Shown here piece by piece: positions 43,661 through 59,000 of a stretch of DNA of 64,000 bases (positions are counted from its first letter, which is position 1; every line of letters starts with the position of its first letter). A model generated the notes under the pieces. The model searched no databases and was not told the origin of the DNA. It saw only the letters and a list, made by a program, of their open reading frames with translations. Made by a program: the position numbers and the translations under genes. This DNA comes from Neonectria sp. B-13. Lineage: Eukaryota; Ascomycota; Sordariomycetes; Hypocreales; Nectriaceae. The DNA lies in the NCBI GenBank assembly GCA_002682825.1, contig NOKP01000008.1, positions 558,001-622,000 on the forward strand, written 5' to 3'.

Positions 43661-43896
43661 TCCTCGGTCTCCTAGCCCGGCCTATCGTCAGCCGAAAGGA
43701 AATACCAGTTTTCGACGTCGCCAATCTAATCTCAGTCTCCGGATTCACCGGTGTTACTGTTGCCACTTGCCAGTTCTAATGGAATCACTCCCACCTATTT
43801 GCATCTTGCCCTCCCGAGACGGGCGCTGCTCCTCAATCGTCGCATGCTGTTGCTCCTTCTCCCTTTGCCCCACACCACCTCATCCCGCCTGTAGTG

Positions 43897-45615
43897 ATGT
43901 CACAAGCTATCTCTAGCCCCCAGGGCTTGCTTGCCTGGGCTGACCAGATTGCTGCCGAATTCGAGGTCACCTCTCGAGATCTTGTCAAGATAGCAAGGCA
44001 CTTCGTCCAACAGCTAAGTACGGATTGCTGCTTAATCTTCTTTCCATGCTCGATAGGTACTGACCATGCCATAGAAGACGGCTTGCAAAACCATGGCACA
44101 ACACAGATGCCGTCCTTTGTGACTTCGATGCCCAGCGGCATGGAAAAGGGCCTCTTCTTAGCTGTTGACTTGGGCGGCACCAACTGCAGGGTTTGCTCAG
44201 TCGACTTGCATGGAGACTCTACCTACAGCATGGTGCAGTCTAAGCACTCTATACCGAAAGATCTGATGGTCAATGCCAGTCATAAACCTCTCTTCAAGTT
44301 CGTCGCGGAGAGAATCCGGGATTTCCTTGCTGAACAAGATGACGATCATATCAGAAATGCCAAGACGGGTGGGGCGGCTACCATTCAAGCAAACCCCCTG
44401 AAGCTCGGGTTCACCTTTAGCTTCACCTACAAGAATGAATCACTCTCCCGTGGAACTATGATACAATGGGACAAGGGGTGGGATATTCCCGACGCCCTGG
44501 GAAGGGATCCCTGCGAGATGTTGCAGAGTGCTATTGACGATCTGGGCCTGCCAGTACATGTTTCGGCTCTTGTCAGCGATAGTGTTGGGACTTTGGTGAC
44601 AAGGGCATACACTTCGACAGGGAAGTCAAACACGTTGATAGGCGCCATTTTCGGAACGGGCACCAACGCAGCCTATGTCGAACGTCTATCAAACGTGGCT
44701 AAACTTCAAAACCGACCAGACTTTCAAGATCATCAACCTAAGAGCATCATGGTCATCAATACGGAATGGGGTGCATTTGATGAGGACATGGCGGTGTTAC
44801 CTACAACACTCTATGATGACCTCCTCGACGAGAACTCGGCAAACCGCAAGAGTCAGATGCTGGAGAAGCAGATATCGGGCTTGTATCTGAGCGAACTGTT
44901 GCGCCTTGTGATATGCCGTCTGATGGAGTCCAGGCTCTTGGATATGACGGTGGATGCGGATTCCCCTCTGGCGAAATCACATGCGATTGACAGTTCGTTC
45001 CTCACATCGCTTGCGCAGGATGAGAGTCAATCCTTGGATGCTACAATACGCTATGTTTCGGAAGCCTTGGGAGCTCGAAACGTTACGTACGAAGACGCTC
45101 GAGCATTGAAATTAATTGCTGCAGCGATTGCACGCCGGGCTTCAAGATTAGCTGGGGCAGCGATTGCAGCGATTGTCATACAATCTGGGAAGCTAAACCA
45201 CACAAACATGAGTTCTTTATCAGAGTCCTCCTCCAGCACACCGAAGACCATGGATACAGAAGAGAAAAGGAACGACTCAGGCCGGATTGGCGTCTTATCC
45301 AAAGCATGGCGTCTCGTCGACCGCTACTCCTGCAAGCTCTTGAGCCGCCTAGGCCTAAGACTCAATGATATCCCAGCATCAGTTCCAGCGCTGGAACCAG
45401 AGCTTGGAGACTCAGTACTCTCAGAGGAGGTCACCATTGATATCGGCGTAGATGGCTCACTGTTCGAGTTTTATCCGACGTTTGAGGAGGACATTCGGGG
45501 AGCACTACGAGATATACCAGAAATTGGTCCTCAAGGGGAGAGGAGAATTACCATGGGGCTTGCGAGAGACGGATCTGGCGTTGGGGCTGCACTGGTAGCA
45601 CAGTCGATATCATAA
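43897..45615 (+). CDS. hxk3: hexokinase-family N-acetylglucosamine kinase
   Basis: Two exons: 43897-44017 and 44075-45615, 553 aa. The intron is 57 nt and also reads open, so an unspliced form would add 19 residues; splicing is preferred because it restores the usual spacing before FVTSMPSGMEKGLFLAVDLGG. Hexokinase signatures: AVDLGGTNCRVCSVD (phosphate 1), LGFTFSFTYKNESLSRGTMI (sugar site, with TY where glucokinases have P), ALVSDSVGTLVTRAY with the catalytic Asp, IFGTGTNAAY and INTEWGAFD. A Ser/Thr-rich insertion near residues 420-460 is typical of the fungal GlcNAc-kinase (Hxk3) branch rather than of glucokinase. It phosphorylates GlcNAc in the cytosol as the first step of the pathway. The link to the deaminase gene supports this. 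Confidence 0.87.
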   Translation: MSQAISSPQGLLAWADQIAAEFEVTSRDLVKIARHFVQQLSTDCCLIFFPCSIGTDHAIEDGLQNHGTTQMPSFVTSMPSGMEKGLFLAVDLGGTNCRVCSVDLHGDSTYSMVQSKHSIPKDLMVNASHKPLFKFVAERIRDFLAEQDDDHIRNAKTGGAATIQANPLKLGFTFSFTYKNESLSRGTMIQWDKGWDIPDALGRDPCEMLQSAIDDLGLPVHVSALVSDSVGTLVTRAYTSTGKSNTLIGAIFGTGTNAAYVERLSNVAKLQNRPDFQDHQPKSIMVINTEWGAFDEDMAVLPTTLYDDLLDENSANRKSQMLEKQISGLYLSELLRLVICRLMESRLLDMTVDADSPLAKSHAIDSSFLTSLAQDESQSLDATIRYVSEALGARNVTYEDARALKLIAAAIARRASRLAGAAIAAIVIQSGKLNHTNMSSLSESSSSTPKTMDTEEKRNDSGRIGVLSKAWRLVDRYSCKLLSRLGLRLNDIPASVPALEPELGDSVLSEEVTIDIGVDGSLFEFYPTFEEDIRGALRDIPEIGPQGERRITMGLARDGSGVGAALVAQSIS

Positions 45616-45774
45616 ACGCATTGTAATGTAGACATAGAATTTCTTTAACTGTCATCTGAAAATTTCTTGCATAATCTAAAGGGTAGAGATTGGCGTAGGA
45701 AAGCTTGACGAACAGAACCGTTTTCCTTGCAAGGCCATCGAAGACAGCTCCACAATCGTGACTCTAACTTCTCC

Positions 45775-47778
45775 CTACATCAGATGGATATTGCTATCCT
45801 TGGTCCATCTCCTAAAGGTCTTGCCATGGTAATAGAAGAGTATTCCAAAGAGGCACCAAAGGATTGTGAGTGCCATATTGGTCATGAAAGCCGGCAAGAA
45901 CCTAGGCAAAGTTAGCGGATGGCGTCACGAGAAGAATGAATAGCCTCTTACCCTGCTTCCATTGTCCACGGAATAATGAACTTGCCCATTCCATAACCCC
46001 ATAGGTTCTTGTTGACAGTAATAGCCACGAAAAGTGAACTTGCAACTGGCTTGTAGCTATCAACAGCATAGGTGCTGGCAATGCTTGGCAAAGCAGCCAC
46101 CTGAATACCGGCACAGGAGTAGCCAATAATTACGATAACGGGCCACGGCCACTTTCTCTCATATCCCAAGGCAGTAATAATGTTTCCAAGAGCCATGATA
46201 AGGATGTATGGAATCATGGCAGGCAGGCGCATTTCTGGCTCTCGGATGCCGCCATTCCGAGTGGTTGCCCGCTTAGATATCCAATCACTGAAAGGGCCGG
46301 CGGTGACGAGGCCGATCAATGCACCGACGAGAATTGCAAAGTTCAGAAACCCTGTGAGCCAACAGCGTTAGATGTAACTCGAACGCTAGGAGTTGAAGAG
46401 ATGGGAAAAACTGACCGATCGATTGAGAGCTCATGTTGTATGGGGGTGCTGCAAAGACTTGCGATTGAGTGAGATTTAGGATTAAAAAGTTACTGCAACT
46501 CCAGCTGGCAACGAAGGAGGCGAAGAGCACGATTGGAAACACAAACAATCTCCAAGGCGTCCAAAGATCAAACATGATGGTCTTAAACGGAGACGAGTTG
46601 CGCTGAAACAAGAGCCATTGCTGCTTGGAAGGCGTTCCTCTACCCAAGTATGGGTCTTCGTCCGGAGCATGGTGCTGTGCGGGTTGGATTTGTGTAGCAG
46701 AATGCTTCTCCGGGTTGTCGTGAGTAATAGTGTGTTCATTTTGCTGGTCGGTGCCTTTCACAGATGTGTCGCTCGCAACGGCTTCACCTTGGCTAGCTTC
46801 GACTCGGCTCCATTTTGTTTCTGGGAAGCAAAATATGCCCAAGAGAATAGAAACTGAGGTCATAGCTACATTGAGCCACCAGAAGTTCTGCCAGCCGACG
46901 TGATCGGCCATGGGGCCGGCAACGATGGGCGCGATCTGCATAGTGTTAGTGGTTTCATGAATGATCAAGAATGTTAAGTCTTACCATCAAGGAGCCCATG
47001 TATACAACCCAGTAAAGAGTGTTCCAGGAGCCACGATCATGGAGGAAGTAAATGTCTGATATAACCGCTGGCTGGAGGATCTCACTGGGACCAGCTCCAA
47101 TACCATTGATGCTACCAAAAGAAGTCAACAAGACAGCCAGGGAGGTGAATATTCAACGCAATCACTCACACACAAGCACCCATGAAGACACCGTAGGATG
47201 CAGCTCTTGCCCGAAGTATATGAGATGCTAGGCATGTTAATTGAGACGCAATGAAGACTGGGCGCCGACCGAACGATGTAGATATCGGTGCCCTGTAGCA
47301 AATTAGTAAATGGAGAACGACAGGGAAGAATAAACAAGTACCACTCACCAAATGAAGTTGCTGAATCCCAGAATTAGAATTGTGATACCAGTGAATTGAA
47401 TGACATCGTCAAGGGTACTGCGGTAGTCGGCAATAAGATAGGGAAACATCGATGCGAGAGACAGCGGGGCAAATCCTTGGGTAAAGGTCATCGTCGACAC
47501 CGAAATAATGGTAGAAAGCTTCCATATCGGTTTCCAGTTGAGAGGGTCATGAGGATCCTGAGACGGCTGGGGGACAAGGACACGATGGGAGTGTTCGCTC
47601 TTGATGAAGTGGTGTTTACCAACATCGGTCATGATCTCAGTGCCAGGGATGACCTCGATGTGGAGCTCATCGTGGATTTCATCCCGTTCCTATGCATTAG
47701 GGCAGGTTAGTGTCATATGTTCGCCATTTGGGGAGATTCAACGGGTGCACCAACCACCTGACCAGGCAACATGGTCAT
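45775..47778 (-). CDS. MFS transporter, HOL1-like DHA1 family
   Basis: Seven exons: 47778-47758, 47689-47349, 47292-47170, 47111-46985, 46935-46416, 46351-45952 and 45901-45775, giving 552 aa. Exon 1 codes for only seven residues (MTMLPGQ) and joins ERDEIHDELHIEVIPGTEIM in phase. Further landmarks are SQDPHDPLNWKPIWK, WAPISTSFGRRPVFIASQLT, GPMADHVGWQNFWW and the C-terminal HGKTFRRWTKDSNIHLM. It is convergent with the GlcNAc kinase (160 bp apart). It does not belong to the Ngt1-type GlcNAc transporter family, so its substrate is unresolved. It shares the DPxDPLNW motif with the transporter at 32003-33916 but is clearly divergent from it. Confidence 0.9.
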
Positions 47779-48556
47779 TTCCGATAGCCAAAGGGGGGTG
47801 TGTTGATTTACAGTCCGCGTCAATGTAGATTGTCGGGTAGGTACTGATTAAATGATTCATTGTGGTAAGGAAGGTCGGAATGTTAAATAGTTCTACGCTG
47901 CGTCCGAGTCAATTACATCAGTGTCGAGGCACCAGACCAAGATCGCTTGAAGAGACGTTCCAGACCATGTGGAATGAGGCTTGGGGTGAGGCCGAAACAA
48001 CCGGCGACAGGGGTATTCCGCCTCGGCTCTTTGGGGAATCCCTTTGAAGCTTGAATGGCTTTCACGGCAAGCGCATATCGACTTCGTTTTGCGGGGTAAA
48101 CGTGGTGAACGGGCGTAGACCCTTGTTGGGATGCTGAACCCCACGGGGAAGCTCGGTGATTGATTCGTATCTCGCCAAGCTCAGTCACAAGAGAAAGATG
48201 ACGTTAACTAGCTCTCACCCTTACTATCTTATTAGTCGCCTTGGGTCTTCTGTTAGTAGCGTCGTCTAGCGTGAAGCATCTACCGTCACCAGGCCCCTCG
48301 CCGTCGCAGCCGCGGCCTCATCGAGACTTTAGAGTTCACGCCACGCGGCAGTTACGTCGGCATTGCATTTATTTGGAGTCCAGGCCGTTCTCTACCATTG
48401 TTAGCTTATCTCACGGATGCAACGGAAAGCTGGACTTTTTGAACAAAATATATAGTATTGGTTATCCTCGCCCAAGTAGACCTCGAAGCCTATAACATAC
48501 CTTACGGGCTCGCTGTTCTATACATAAAACATAAACTCCCAAACTCGTCAGCCTGT
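47779..48556. other. intergenic, no gene seen
   Basis: This holds the promoter of the HOL1-type transporter and the 3' flank of the secreted protein gene. Nothing else was recognised. Confidence 0.4.
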
Positions 48557-50506
48557 CTAGCAAGTATATCTAAACTTGAACTCCATCTTTGGCGTACCCT
48601 CAAAGCCCGCAGGAACAGCATACGAAATGTTGTAGTACAAGTGATCCCTCAGCTGCTGCCCATACGTGACGGGCTGCTTCTCCAAGCCCGGCGCATCCAC
48701 AGTCACCTTGAGGCAGGGTAAGCTCTCGAATCCATCGATCACATGCTTGCCCCCGAGCGTCCAGCTTGGTGGTACGTTGGACAGCGTATAGGTGAAGATA
48801 TTGGAGCCTTCCTGCGTACTGTTGGGATAAGAGACGGTTAGGCTGTTCTTCCCAGCGACTGCATCGATGGTCGATGCGGATGGATAAAGCGAGAAGAAGG
48901 TGTTGTATGGGAACGGCTTATGAGACTTGTCACCGGCCCAGTGCACGATGGCAGGGACAAACTGGTTCCCCCGATTGACAACTTCGGCAACCTGCTCGGC
49001 ACCGATCATGAGCGGCGAAGAGATCCATGACGTGGCAGTTCGCTTGTCGGCGTCGGCTCCAAGAGCGTCAGGGATAGTCTTGGTAATGAGACGCGAGCCC
49101 TTCCAAGACCCCTTGGCCTTGAGAGCCTTGGCGACGTCCTTAGAGATGAATTCAGAAGTGGTGTCCATGATGAGAGCAAGGGCGGCACCCTGGGCGATGT
49201 CGAAGAGGAGATCGAGCTCGCCCTTGTAGAGATGGGGGCCATATTCATAGCCGTATAGCCCCCACCAGAACATGGAGACGACGGCGGAGTGCGTAGTCAA
49301 GTCTCTGGTGTAGGCACGGTCGTAGGGGCCGACCATATTCCCAAGGTACGGGTTCCAATGCGCAGCGATATCTTTCCACATTTCCGTCATCATAAACTCG
49401 GCATTCTTCGTCATGGTAGCCTTCTTCGGGCCGTATTTGATGTTACCAGCAAGCGCCCAGGCGTCCATGCCGTAGTAGGTCGGAGCGTTGTACTCCGAAA
49501 ACACATTGTCGCCAGTGGACTTGAAGAGTTTGAGGATAAGATCGCCTTGCTCGTTGGCAAAGTTGATGAAGGTCTTGTTGTTGCGGCGATATCCGATCCA
49601 GCCCACAAACCAGGCACGCATGAGGGCCGGGTTGGCGTAGGCGATGGTCAAGTTGTCGTCCAAAGGAAAACTTCCATTTCTTCGCATGGCTCCGATAGCG
49701 GCAGCCTCAAGAGCATTCTCAATGCGAGAGATAAGTTTATTACCAAGAAGATCGGGAAATTCCTCGACTACTTGGACGAGTTGAGTGCTGTAGCGTTGCA
49801 TTAGTGTCCCGCAGGAGATCTAAGCAATAGGCGACTTACCCGACAAACTCTCTCCAATTTGGGTCATAAGATCCCTTCCAAAGCAGTTAGTATTTGGCCT
49901 CAGTTACGTGCATGAAAAAGAAATAACAATAGAGAGCCTATGACAACTCAAGAGGTTCGCACTCTAACTCACATAGATATCAGGAGGATAAAGAGGCGAG
50001 TCCGGGGTAGGATAAGGCTCATCAGGTGACAGCTTGAATGTGCCATACCAGGCCGAGTCGTATTCCTCGTTCATTTGACATTTCAAGCTAAATAGTATTA
50101 ATGAGACAGGACCCCAATGGTTCACGTTCCCGGTAAACTCACATCATGTCAATGGCGGCCTTTGCCTTGGCCACATCGCTGCCCTGGTTCCGATGCAGCA
50201 GACCGGCCGTGTACCATGCGGTGAATCGCACCGACCACGGGCCTTTATCGGGATAGTTAATCAGCTTATACGAATCATCCCATCGCAGGTCCTGCACTTC
50301 CATTGAGTAGTCGAACAGACTTTGAGCAGCTAGAGACAATACAACATAATCAGTAATAAACTCAATTGGTGTTGGGGGTTAATGAAGATAAGTGCCAAGA
50401 TAGAATCGGGGAACAATGCAAGTAAGTGGGACTCACGTTGGGTCAACTTTGCCCTTGCTGTAGGAACAGCTACAAGAGCGGCCACGACGGTGTCGAAGAA
50501 ACGCAT
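48557..50506 (-). CDS. secreted conserved protein, probable alpha/alpha-barrel, family unassigned
   Basis: Five exons: 50506-50437, 50329-50143, 50087-49973, 49874-49840 and 49787-48557, giving 545 aa. Exon 4 is 35 nt; the following 52-nt intron has a CTAAT branch point and a CTACAG acceptor and restores NWREFVGTQLVQVVEEFPDL. The N-terminus MRFFDTVVAALVAVPTARA is a signal peptide. The body is helix-rich with aromatic motifs (RFTAWYTAGLLHRNQG, YNAPTYYGMDAWALAG, YLGNMVGPYDRAYTRDLT, SMFWWGLYGYEYGP), resembling an (alpha/alpha)-toroid hydrolase or lyase, and ends in a beta-type C-terminal region. I cannot name the family or catalytic residues. It shares a 611-bp divergent promoter with the GH2 beta-galactosidase, hinting at extracellular carbohydrate processing. 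Confidence 0.82.
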
Positions 50507-54227
<3,721 letters not shown>

Positions 54228-54437
54228 GGCAATCGGTATGTACCTTGAGAGGCCATGGGAATGAAGATACTATGGACACAAGCTTCAGTTTCGCGTCAGC
54301 CGCAATGACCTCGGGTCTACGTTTATCTAAGTCTGTGTCCTGGGAGCGATGGCCCCAGCTGGCAATAGTTTCACTTGCTGCTCTTCGTTGATCTCACTTA
54401 ATCCTTCTTCTCCAGGTTTGCACTTGCACAACAACCG

Positions 54438-56098
54438 CAATGGCCTCTTCATCTCCTCCCGTCGAGCCGCCCGTGACTGTTGGGGTAGCCGTCGGCCCCA
54501 ATGCTGGCGCCTTCTCGTAGCTATCCAATGCGGGCATTGTCAAGCTGAACCTCATCCCCATACTGCCCCTTATTTCTACCTATGCTACTGGCTTTGATGG
54601 CTCTATGATGAATGGATTGCAGTCGCTTGACACTTGGCAAGAGTTCTTCAACCACCCCAGTGCCTCAGAGCTTGGACTGTAAGTAATTAGCCCTCTTTAT
54701 TCCCATCACATGCTCCATGATAACCGTGGACTTACGGACATGTTCACTATAGTCTCAATGCTATCCAAAATGTCGTCCTTCTCATCGGTGTTGCCTTTCA
54801 AGGTGCTGCTAAAAACACAGGCATGTTCATCGCCGCCCGTGGTATCCTGGGTCTCGGTATTGCCCTCAACATCACCGCTGCCCCTTTGCTGCTTCTCGAG
54901 CTCGCCTACCCGCGCCAACAAGGCCCCATGGTCGGCTTGTACAACAATCTCTGGAGTCTCGGTGCACTTAGCGCTGCTTCGATAACATTCGGAACTTTCA
55001 GAATCGGTTCCGAATGGTCATGGCGTATCCCATTGCTTCTCCAGGGTCTCTCCAGCGTTGTCCAGATCATCGTGTGTTGGCTCATAGAAGATCACCGCGG
55101 TGGCTATTGTCCAAGGGCCGCGACGACGAAGCTCGAATGCTTATTACCAAGTACCACGCTAACGACGACAATGCTGACCCTCTGGTCACTATCGAGATGG
55201 AGGAGATCCGCACGGCCTTGTACCTCGAGGAGCAGTTCAACACCACCACCTCGTACATGTCCTTCTTCCAAACCAAAGGAAATTGCCGTCGCTTCTTCAT
55301 CATCCTCGCCATTGGCTTCTTTTCGCAGTGGAGCGGTAACGGCATGATTCGTACTACTTGACTCTGATTCTCAACTCGATCGGTTACAAGGCAGAAAGCA
55401 CTCAGACGCTTCTAAACGCGCTGATGACTGTCTGGAGCATGATCTGGAGCGTCTTCTTCTCCACCATCATCAACTGCTTTGGTCGCCGTACCCTCTTCTT
55501 GACCTGTACTGTTGGTTGTCTTGTCATTTATGTTATCTGGACAGCTCTGGAGGCCACGTACAAGAAGCAGACGGCGGTCGACGGCGCGGGCGATGACGCC
55601 ATCGCCAAGGGTGTCCTGGCCATGATCTTCCTGTACAATTTCTTCTTCAGCATCGGATGGACGCCTCTTCAAGTCACCTATGTTATTGAGATTTTTCCGT
55701 TCAGCCTGCGCGCCCTTGGCCTTGTATTGTATAACTTATTCGTCACATTGGCCCTCATCTTCAACCAGTACGCAAACCTAATTGGCGTAACCAACAGTGG
55801 ATGGAAGTACTATATCATGTACGACGTGTGGCTAGCGTTCGAGGTTGTGGTGGTGTACTTCCTTTTTGTTGAGACGGGTAACCTGAGCTTGGAGGAGACG
55901 GCTGCTGTCTTGGATGGGGAGGATTACAAGGACAGGTTGGTGGAAGGAACTGCGGCAAATGCCGAGAAGCAGATGAAGAACCAGGATGATGTGGCCACTC
56001 GGCAGACTGCCTTGAATGATTTAAATCGTGGCTCAGGTAACCATAACTTTGCTTGTGACCAGTTGGCGCTTCGCTGCGTGTCATTCAGTCTTTCCTGA
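54438..56098 (+). pseudogene. lactose/sugar permease-like MFS gene, disrupted
   Basis: Clear sugar-porter sequence runs through the region in several frames: NAGIVKLNLIPILPLISTYA, GFDGSMMNGLQSLDTWQEFF, FQGAAKNTGMFIAARGILGL, SEWSWRIPLLLQGLSSVVQI, SPRWLLSKGRDDEARMLITK, FFSQWSGNGM, ILNSIGYKAESTQTLLNALM and SLRALGLVLYNLF. Lesions: an in-frame TAG at about 54516; an apparent internal deletion of about 25 codons between IQNVV and LLIGVAF that removes the TM2-TM3 loop with its usual DGxGRR motif; a frameshift before SPRW near 55095; and a second frameshift near 55350. One normal intron remains (donor GTAAGT at 54679). It follows an intact beta-galactosidase, the usual lactose-permease position. The C-terminal frame ends at 56098, overlapping the 3' end of the opposite gene by 14 bp. 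Confidence 0.82.
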
Positions 56099-59000
56099 CT
56101 AGCCATCCATCAGAGACTGGATCCATCTTCACTGGAAGTCTCAGTATCATAGCTCTACTAGCGGTCATTTCTTCATCCTCAGTATCCTCTATAGGATCTG
56201 TTTGGTTCTCATCTGTGGCCCGTAGACTGTAGAACCGCTCCTTCTGCACGCTTTCACTCTCCAACTGATGAGCATTGTCAATAGCTGCCCGCACCTTTTC
56301 TGTGAATACCACACGTTTCCCATGCTTGTGTAAGAGATTTACAAGCCTTGATTGATCTTCAGTTGATGAGTCGGGGCGAAAGAACCGCAGAAATATCTTT
56401 TGCGTCACAACCATTGATGGATCGTGCTCCAAGAGCATCTCGAACGCCTTGAATGCGTGGAAAGGCCCTATTGTCCGGAGGGCAACCTTGGGATTGAGTC
56501 GAATACTCGAGTCGAACTTCAGTAGTGATCGCATGGTATCATATACTTCGCCAAAGCGTAGTTTAGATATTGCATCGACAACGTCGTTTGAGATCCGGGT
56601 CCCGGGCTCTAAATTCTTCAGAAGGATCTCCATATCCGCTGCAGAGCGCACTGCTTTCAGCATATCCTGGCAAACGGAAATTTGTGGATTGCGCTGGAGC
56701 AAGTCCTTGAGCACATCTTTCTGGCCCTCGCCAAACTGGTACCAGAGATTGTGGCCATCTCGTAGTTCCAGCATCCGGACGATGACGTTTTCAGTGATTA
56801 AAGCCTTGGGATCGAAATCCAGTAGGAGCTCCATACACTCCAGCTCCCGCTGCGATATGAGAACTTCTGGTGTAATTTTGCTCACGGGCTTGAATTCAAG
56901 CAATGTTCTCAGGATGCACTCATCATGAACGGCTTGGAGCATTTTGGTTGTAACACCTATGCCTCTGGTTTGTTGCATGAGAAGCATGACTACCTCCTGG
57001 TCCAGGTCCGCAGACCTGCCTTTCAAAACCTGACAAATTGTGTTTTCGGAAACCATCATATTATCATTGAGACAAAGAAGTTGACGACACACATTCTTGC
57101 TTCTACCGTAACTCAAATTGGCTGCGGCTACAAGATCGTCATTGGTGACTCTGAGGCGCTTGGCCAGCTTGGTGATGACATCTACCGGCGTTTCTGAGCC
57201 GGGTGCGTCCCAATGCCTCATTGTAGTAAACTGAATCTCCTTTCCAAGCGCAATTGTCAGTGGCGTTCGACCTTGGGCATCTTTAATAGTGGCATCTGCT
57301 CCGTGTTCTAGGAGTATCCGGACAGATGCAGCATCATGGATGGCACAAGCGTGATGCAAGGGGGTCGCATATTCGAGATGGGTATGATTCATCGGTGACC
57401 CACTCTCCAGAAGCAGTGATATGATCCGCGGGTGCTTGCCCTGAATGGCAGCAAACAGAGGCTTCTCGAAATATCCGGCTGTAGCATTGAGATCGCTACC
57501 CTTTTCTATGAGCAACTCAACCATGGCCTTACTTCCTAGAAGACAGGCAATGTGCAATGGGGAACCAAGAGGCCTTTCAGCTCCAACGACACTCGCTCCG
57601 TGGGAGATTAGAAAGTTCACTATGGTCTCGCATTTTGAGAGTCTGCTGGAGGTAGAATTTCGACCATAGTAGTTGAGGAGCGGCTGCAACTGCGTTCGAG
57701 CTGCTGGGAGAGAGTGTTGGTTCAGTATGTTCTGTAGCTTCTTGTCGTCCGTCTCTTCCAAAATAGGCGCTACGCATGCCTCCAATGCAGTTATCAAGGG
57801 CGGTCCATGCTGTGCACTTTTGCTTTCCAAGTTGGACCCGCGCGAAACAAGGACTCGAACCACCTCTGGCTGCAAGTGTAAGGCTGCGACTTGCAAAGGA
57901 TGGTCGCCATTTTCCTCAGCCGGTTGATTAATGTCAATGAACCCGTGGTCCAACATGGACTCTACTGAAGCTGCCGAGCCCGTCGCGCACACCTGAAGGA
58001 ACCATGCCATGGTCGGAGAAACGTAGTCGAGAAGTAATCGAATTACCGAATCTTTGAGGCGGTCGGCGGCAATAACTTCCTCAAGAGCAATCTCCAGATC
58101 TTGGCTACCTGGGACATTCTCGATCAATAGCTCGATCATATCGAGGTTTCCGCACCTGCATGCCAAAGCGAGCACCCCTTCTGCCTTCGCTCCTCGTGCC
58201 AGTAGCTCCCGCATGATTTCAGTGTGACCTTTCTGAACGGCCTGTTTCAAGGCCGCATTGACATTGGCTCCAGCTGAAAGCAAAAGCGACACCACCTCAG
58301 TTCCACCATTCGAGACTGCGACGCTGAGCGGTGTGCCTGATTCTTCAACATCGTTCTCGATGTTAGCACCACACGATAGTAATAATTTGACCACATCCAA
58401 GTGACCATATGCGCTGGCTGCATGGATCGGACTCGCATCCTCGGACTCTAAAAGGTGGCAGTAGCGACGTTTCTTCCCCTGGACATCTACTGGTGCACCA
58501 GCGTTTATCAACTCCTCTGCTATTTCCACGCTTCCTCTGCTCGCCGCAATGATCAAAGGATGCTGGGTCTTCGAGACATTATGTACCGGATTTGCACCCT
58601 TGGCCAGAAGATTTTTGACAATACTCAAGTTCTGAGTCTCGGTTCCCAGTTGTAAGACATTCTGCCGCCCTTTTGCTGATACGTCGGGCTTTGGTTCTGG
58701 CAGGGCAAGCCCCAACTCCACATCCGCCTCATGGTCGAGAAGTTTTTGCACAGTGCTTTCATGGCCGTCAACAAGAGCTGCTCGTAAAGGCGTTTGCCAC
58801 AGTCCTTGGATCACATTGACTCGAGCGCCAGCATCCAGCAGCTTTTCCACCATCATGTCGTGGCCACAGCGGGCTGCGGCCTGCAACGCGGTACCGTAGT
58901 AGTACCCGGTGGCATTGACGTCCGTACCACGGGACAAGAGGAGGTCAACAAAGCGGCGATCGTCAAGGAAAGCGGCCATTTGCAGCACCAAGGTCCACTT

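Larger units (their letters stand above)
41960..43896. other. 1.9-kb spacer between deaminase and kinase genes
   Basis: No deacetylase, hexosaminidase or transporter gene of the GlcNAc pathway is present here. A doubtful minus-strand frame is listed at 42333-42689. A CCGG-rich promoter block lies at about 43,620-43,680. Confidence 0.5.

Noticed and set aside
45775..47778. Transporter beside the GlcNAc kinase as an Ngt1-type GlcNAc importer
   Set aside because: The sequence has HOL1/DHA1 motifs (DPHDPLNW) and architecture, not those of the Ngt1 family.
49289..49804. 171-codon plus-strand frame as an antisense gene
   Set aside because: It mirrors the secreted-protein exon and has no independent features.
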